In this document: positions 5,809-7,071 of the stretch, piece after piece
How positions within the stretch are numbered: position 1 is the stretch's first letter
Layout: every line of letters begins with the position of its first letter
Assembly (NCBI GenBank): GCA_025455535.1
Contig: JALOMM010000072.1
Span: forward strand, 1 to 7,071
Direction of reading: 5' to 3'
Source of the DNA: Bacteroidales bacterium
GTDB lineage: Bacteria > Bacteroidota > Bacteroidia > Bacteroidales > VadinHA17
Length of the DNA stretch: 7,071 bases
Position numbers and translations under genes: made by a program
Notes under the pieces: model-generated
Databases searched by the model: none
What the model was told of the DNA's origin: nothing
The model's input: the letters and a program-made list of their open reading frames with translations, nothing else

Positions 5809-6840
5809 ATGGCTGAAGAGGAACTGACAGAAATACAGGAGCAGGAGCTCTTTGAGCACTACCGCTATGTGGTTGACCCGGGTCAGTCCATGCTTCGTAT
5901 TGACAAGTATCTCACTGCACGTATCGAGGGGGTTTCGCGCACGAGGGTGCAGGCCGCATCCCAGGCAGGGAACATCATGGTAAACGATGCGCCGGTCAAG
6001 CCAAACTACCGGGTCAAGCCGCTTGATGTAATCCAGATACTGCTCCCCAACCCGCCGCGTGACATAGAGCTTATCCCGCAGAATCTCCCTGTGAACGTGG
6101 TCTTCGAGGATGACGACCTGGTGGTCGTCAACAAGGAGGCAGGCATGGTCGTCCATCCGGCCTACGGCAACTATTCGGGGACACTCATGAATGCCCTTAT
6201 GTACCATTTCAGGGATCTGCCTCTGTTCAGCACAGGTGAACTCCGTCCCGGACTGGTGCACCGCATTGACAAGAACACCTCGGGTCTTCTCGTCATCGCA
6301 AAGAACGAGTATGCCCTCAACAGGCTCTCGCGTCAGTTCTTCAACCGCACGACAGGACGGAGATACATGGCTTTGGTGTGGGGCACGCCCGACCCTGAAG
6401 AGGGGACGATAACCGGCAATGTAGGGCGCAACATCAGGGACCGCAAGATAATGCAGGTCTTCCCCGACGGGAGCCAGGGGAAGCATGCCGTGACGCATTA
6501 CAGGGTGCTGGAGAAGATGAGCTATGTCTCACTCATTGAATGCCGTCTTGAGACGGGCCGCACCCATCAGATACGGGTTCACATGGCCTGGGCCGGCCAC
6601 CCTCTCTTCAACGATGAGGAGTATGGCGGCAACCGGATACTGAAGGGCACCACATTCACAAAGTATCAGCAGTTTGTACGTAACTGCTTCGAGATGATAC
6701 CCCGCCAGGCGCTTCATGCACAGTCGCTCTCCTTTGACCACCCTGTCACCGGCAGGCGCCTCTCTTTTGAGTCAGACCTGCCCGCTGACATGGCAGGGGT
6801 GATTGAGAAGTGGCGCAACTATATTGCTGGCAGAGAGTGA
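5809..6840 (+). CDS. rluD: RluD-type 23S rRNA pseudouridine synthase (RluA family)
   Basis: The 343-residue enzyme isomerises uridine to pseudouridine in RNA. RluD in E. coli modifies positions 1911, 1915 and 1917 of 23S rRNA helix 69. An S4 RNA-binding domain covers about residues 27-90 (MLRIDKYLTARIEGVSRTRVQ at its start). The catalytic domain follows, with VVVNKEAGMVVHPA (105-118), the RluA-family motif HRIDKNTSGLLV (151-162) containing the catalytic Asp154, and RTHQIRVHMAWAGHPLFND (251-269). The N-terminus has an acidic lead of about 20 residues. The ATG at 5809 lies 8 bases after the upstream stop with no Shine-Dalgarno sequence, suggesting co-transcription with the PASTA and T9SS genes. 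Family membership is certain. RluD rather than another RluA-type paralogue is inferred from the S4 domain, the length and the PASTA-rluD context. Confidence 0.92.
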   Translation: MAEEELTEIQEQELFEHYRYVVDPGQSMLRIDKYLTARIEGVSRTRVQAASQAGNIMVNDAPVKPNYRVKPLDVIQILLPNPPRDIELIPQNLPVNVVFEDDDLVVVNKEAGMVVHPAYGNYSGTLMNALMYHFRDLPLFSTGELRPGLVHRIDKNTSGLLVIAKNEYALNRLSRQFFNRTTGRRYMALVWGTPDPEEGTITGNVGRNIRDRKIMQVFPDGSQGKHAVTHYRVLEKMSYVSLIECRLETGRTHQIRVHMAWAGHPLFNDEEYGGNRILKGTTFTKYQQFVRNCFEMIPRQALHAQSLSFDHPVTGRRLSFESDLPADMAGVIEKWRNYIAGRE

Positions 6841-6841
6841 G

Positions 6842-6874
6842 GATTTGCGATTTGCGATTTGCGATTTGCGATTT
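6842..6874. repeat. Tandem heptamer array GATTTGC, four full copies plus GATTT
   Basis: The heptamer GATTTGC repeats perfectly four times from 6842 to 6869 and is followed by a partial copy GATTT at 6870-6874. The array starts one base after the rluD stop codon's last base plus a G. From memory, similar AT-rich heptamer strings are scattered in Bacteroidota intergenic regions. Their function is unknown. On the minus strand they read as Lys-Ser-Gln-Ile-Ala-Asn-like peptide strings, which are spurious. Confidence 0.9.
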
Positions 6875-6903
6875 CAGGCACCGACAATTTAATTGAGATT
6901 TCG

Positions 6904-6946
6904 GATTTGCGATTTGCGATTTTTTTGATCTTGGATTTTGCGATTT
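6904..6946. repeat. Second GATTTGC array, two full copies plus degenerate copies
   Basis: Two perfect copies at 6904-6917 are followed by GATTT at 6918-6922 that runs into extra T bases. A looser match with one inserted T, GATTTTGCGATTT, follows at 6934-6946. It is separated from the first array by 29 bases (6875-6903) that contain the small palindrome CAATTTAATTG. Decay of the copies away from the core suggests an older or eroding array. Confidence 0.8.
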
Positions 6947-6968
6947 AAACGGGATTGCTTTAACTTTC
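6937..6968 (+). promoter_or_regulatory. Possible promoter of the four-helix-bundle gene
   Basis: TTTG at 6937-6940 and TAACTTTC at 6961-6968 are separated by 20 bases, the usual spacing of Bacteroidota -33 and -7 elements. The -7 box differs from TAnnTTTG only at the last base. The start codon lies 25 bases downstream. The TTTG falls within the degenerate part of the second heptamer array, so a repeat copy may supply part of the promoter. This is inference from spacing and similarity only. Confidence 0.35.
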
Positions 6969-6993
6969 ATTTTAGTAATTAAGTGGAATAATT

Positions 6994-7071
6994 ATGGGAA
7001 TGAAAGAGCAAATCCAATTGCGGACAAAGAAATTGGCGATTGGAATAGTCAGGTTGTGCGGGATGTTGCCA
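6994..7071 (+). CDS. Four-helix-bundle protein (23S rRNA intervening-sequence protein family), 5' end only
   Basis: The first 26 codons are in the window and run off its right end without a stop. The peptide starts MGMKEQIQLRTKKLAIGIV and continues RLCGMLP. The pattern basic-x-RTKKLAI..VRL...LP is the N-terminal helix of the small (about 120 residue) four-helix-bundle proteins first described as encoded in 23S rRNA intervening sequences and common as free-standing genes in Bacteroidota. Their biochemical role is unknown. An in-frame ATG at 7000 is an equally possible start. The gene lies outside any rRNA gene here and directly after the heptamer arrays. Only one fifth or so of the protein is visible, so the call rests on this short motif. 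Confidence 0.7.
   Translation, partial: MGMKEQIQLRTKKLAIGIVRLCGMLP

Noticed and set aside
5698..6498. 266-codon open frame on the minus strand
   Set aside because: It is antisense to the T9SS gene end and rluD, which have full family motifs on the + strand. Long antisense frames are expected from GC-rich codon usage, and its peptide shows no recognisable domain.
6842..6946. Possible CRISPR array
   Set aside because: The repeats are 7-base direct tandem units with no unique spacers and no cas genes nearby.
6746..6970. Minus-strand frame with repeated Lys-Ser-Gln-Ile-Ala-Asn peptides
   Set aside because: The repetition is simply the translated GATTTGC array read in reverse; no promoter or family match.

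Overview
The window reads as chromosomal DNA of a Bacteroidota bacterium, most likely Bacteroidales or a close relative. Four things point there. Promoters have the TAnnTTTG type -7 element at 1607-1614, 1897-1904 and 3057-3064. Most starts lack a Shine-Dalgarno sequence. A secreted protein carries a type IX secretion (T9SS) C-terminal sorting domain. A PASTA-domain membrane protein lies just upstream of an RluD-type pseudouridine synthase, an arrangement I recall from this phylum. All genes are on the + strand and the coding density is high.

Region 1 (1-1576) is a three-gene overlapping unit. It holds the C-terminal end of a probable family 2 glycosyltransferase (broken frame near the left edge), an ECF sigma factor, and rsmG, the 16S rRNA m7G methyltransferase. 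Successive genes overlap by 10 and 4 bases, so they are probably co-transcribed and translationally coupled.

Region 2 (1577-1878) holds a promoter, the 52-residue ribosomal protein L34 gene rpmH and a strong intrinsic terminator. Region 3 (1879-3029) is mqnE, aminofutalosine synthase, with its own promoter packed against the rpmH terminator. It implies menaquinone synthesis by the futalosine route.

Region 4 (3030-6840) is a probable operon: promoter, a membrane-anchored protein with three PASTA repeats, a T9SS-exported protein of unknown function (start overlapping the previous stop), and a RluD-type 23S rRNA pseudouridine synthase 8 bases further on. Region 5 (6841-7071) is AT-rich and contains two arrays of the heptamer GATTTGC. 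It ends with the first 26 codons of a four-helix-bundle protein (23S rRNA intervening-sequence protein family).

The content is mostly housekeeping: ribosome biogenesis and modification (rsmG, rpmH, rluD), envelope functions (glycosyltransferase, PASTA protein, T9SS cargo) and respiration (mqnE). I see no defence system, CRISPR array or complete mobile element. The least explained parts are the heptamer arrays beside the four-helix-bundle gene, the uncharacterised T9SS cargo inside a conserved-looking operon, and the broken frame at the left edge.
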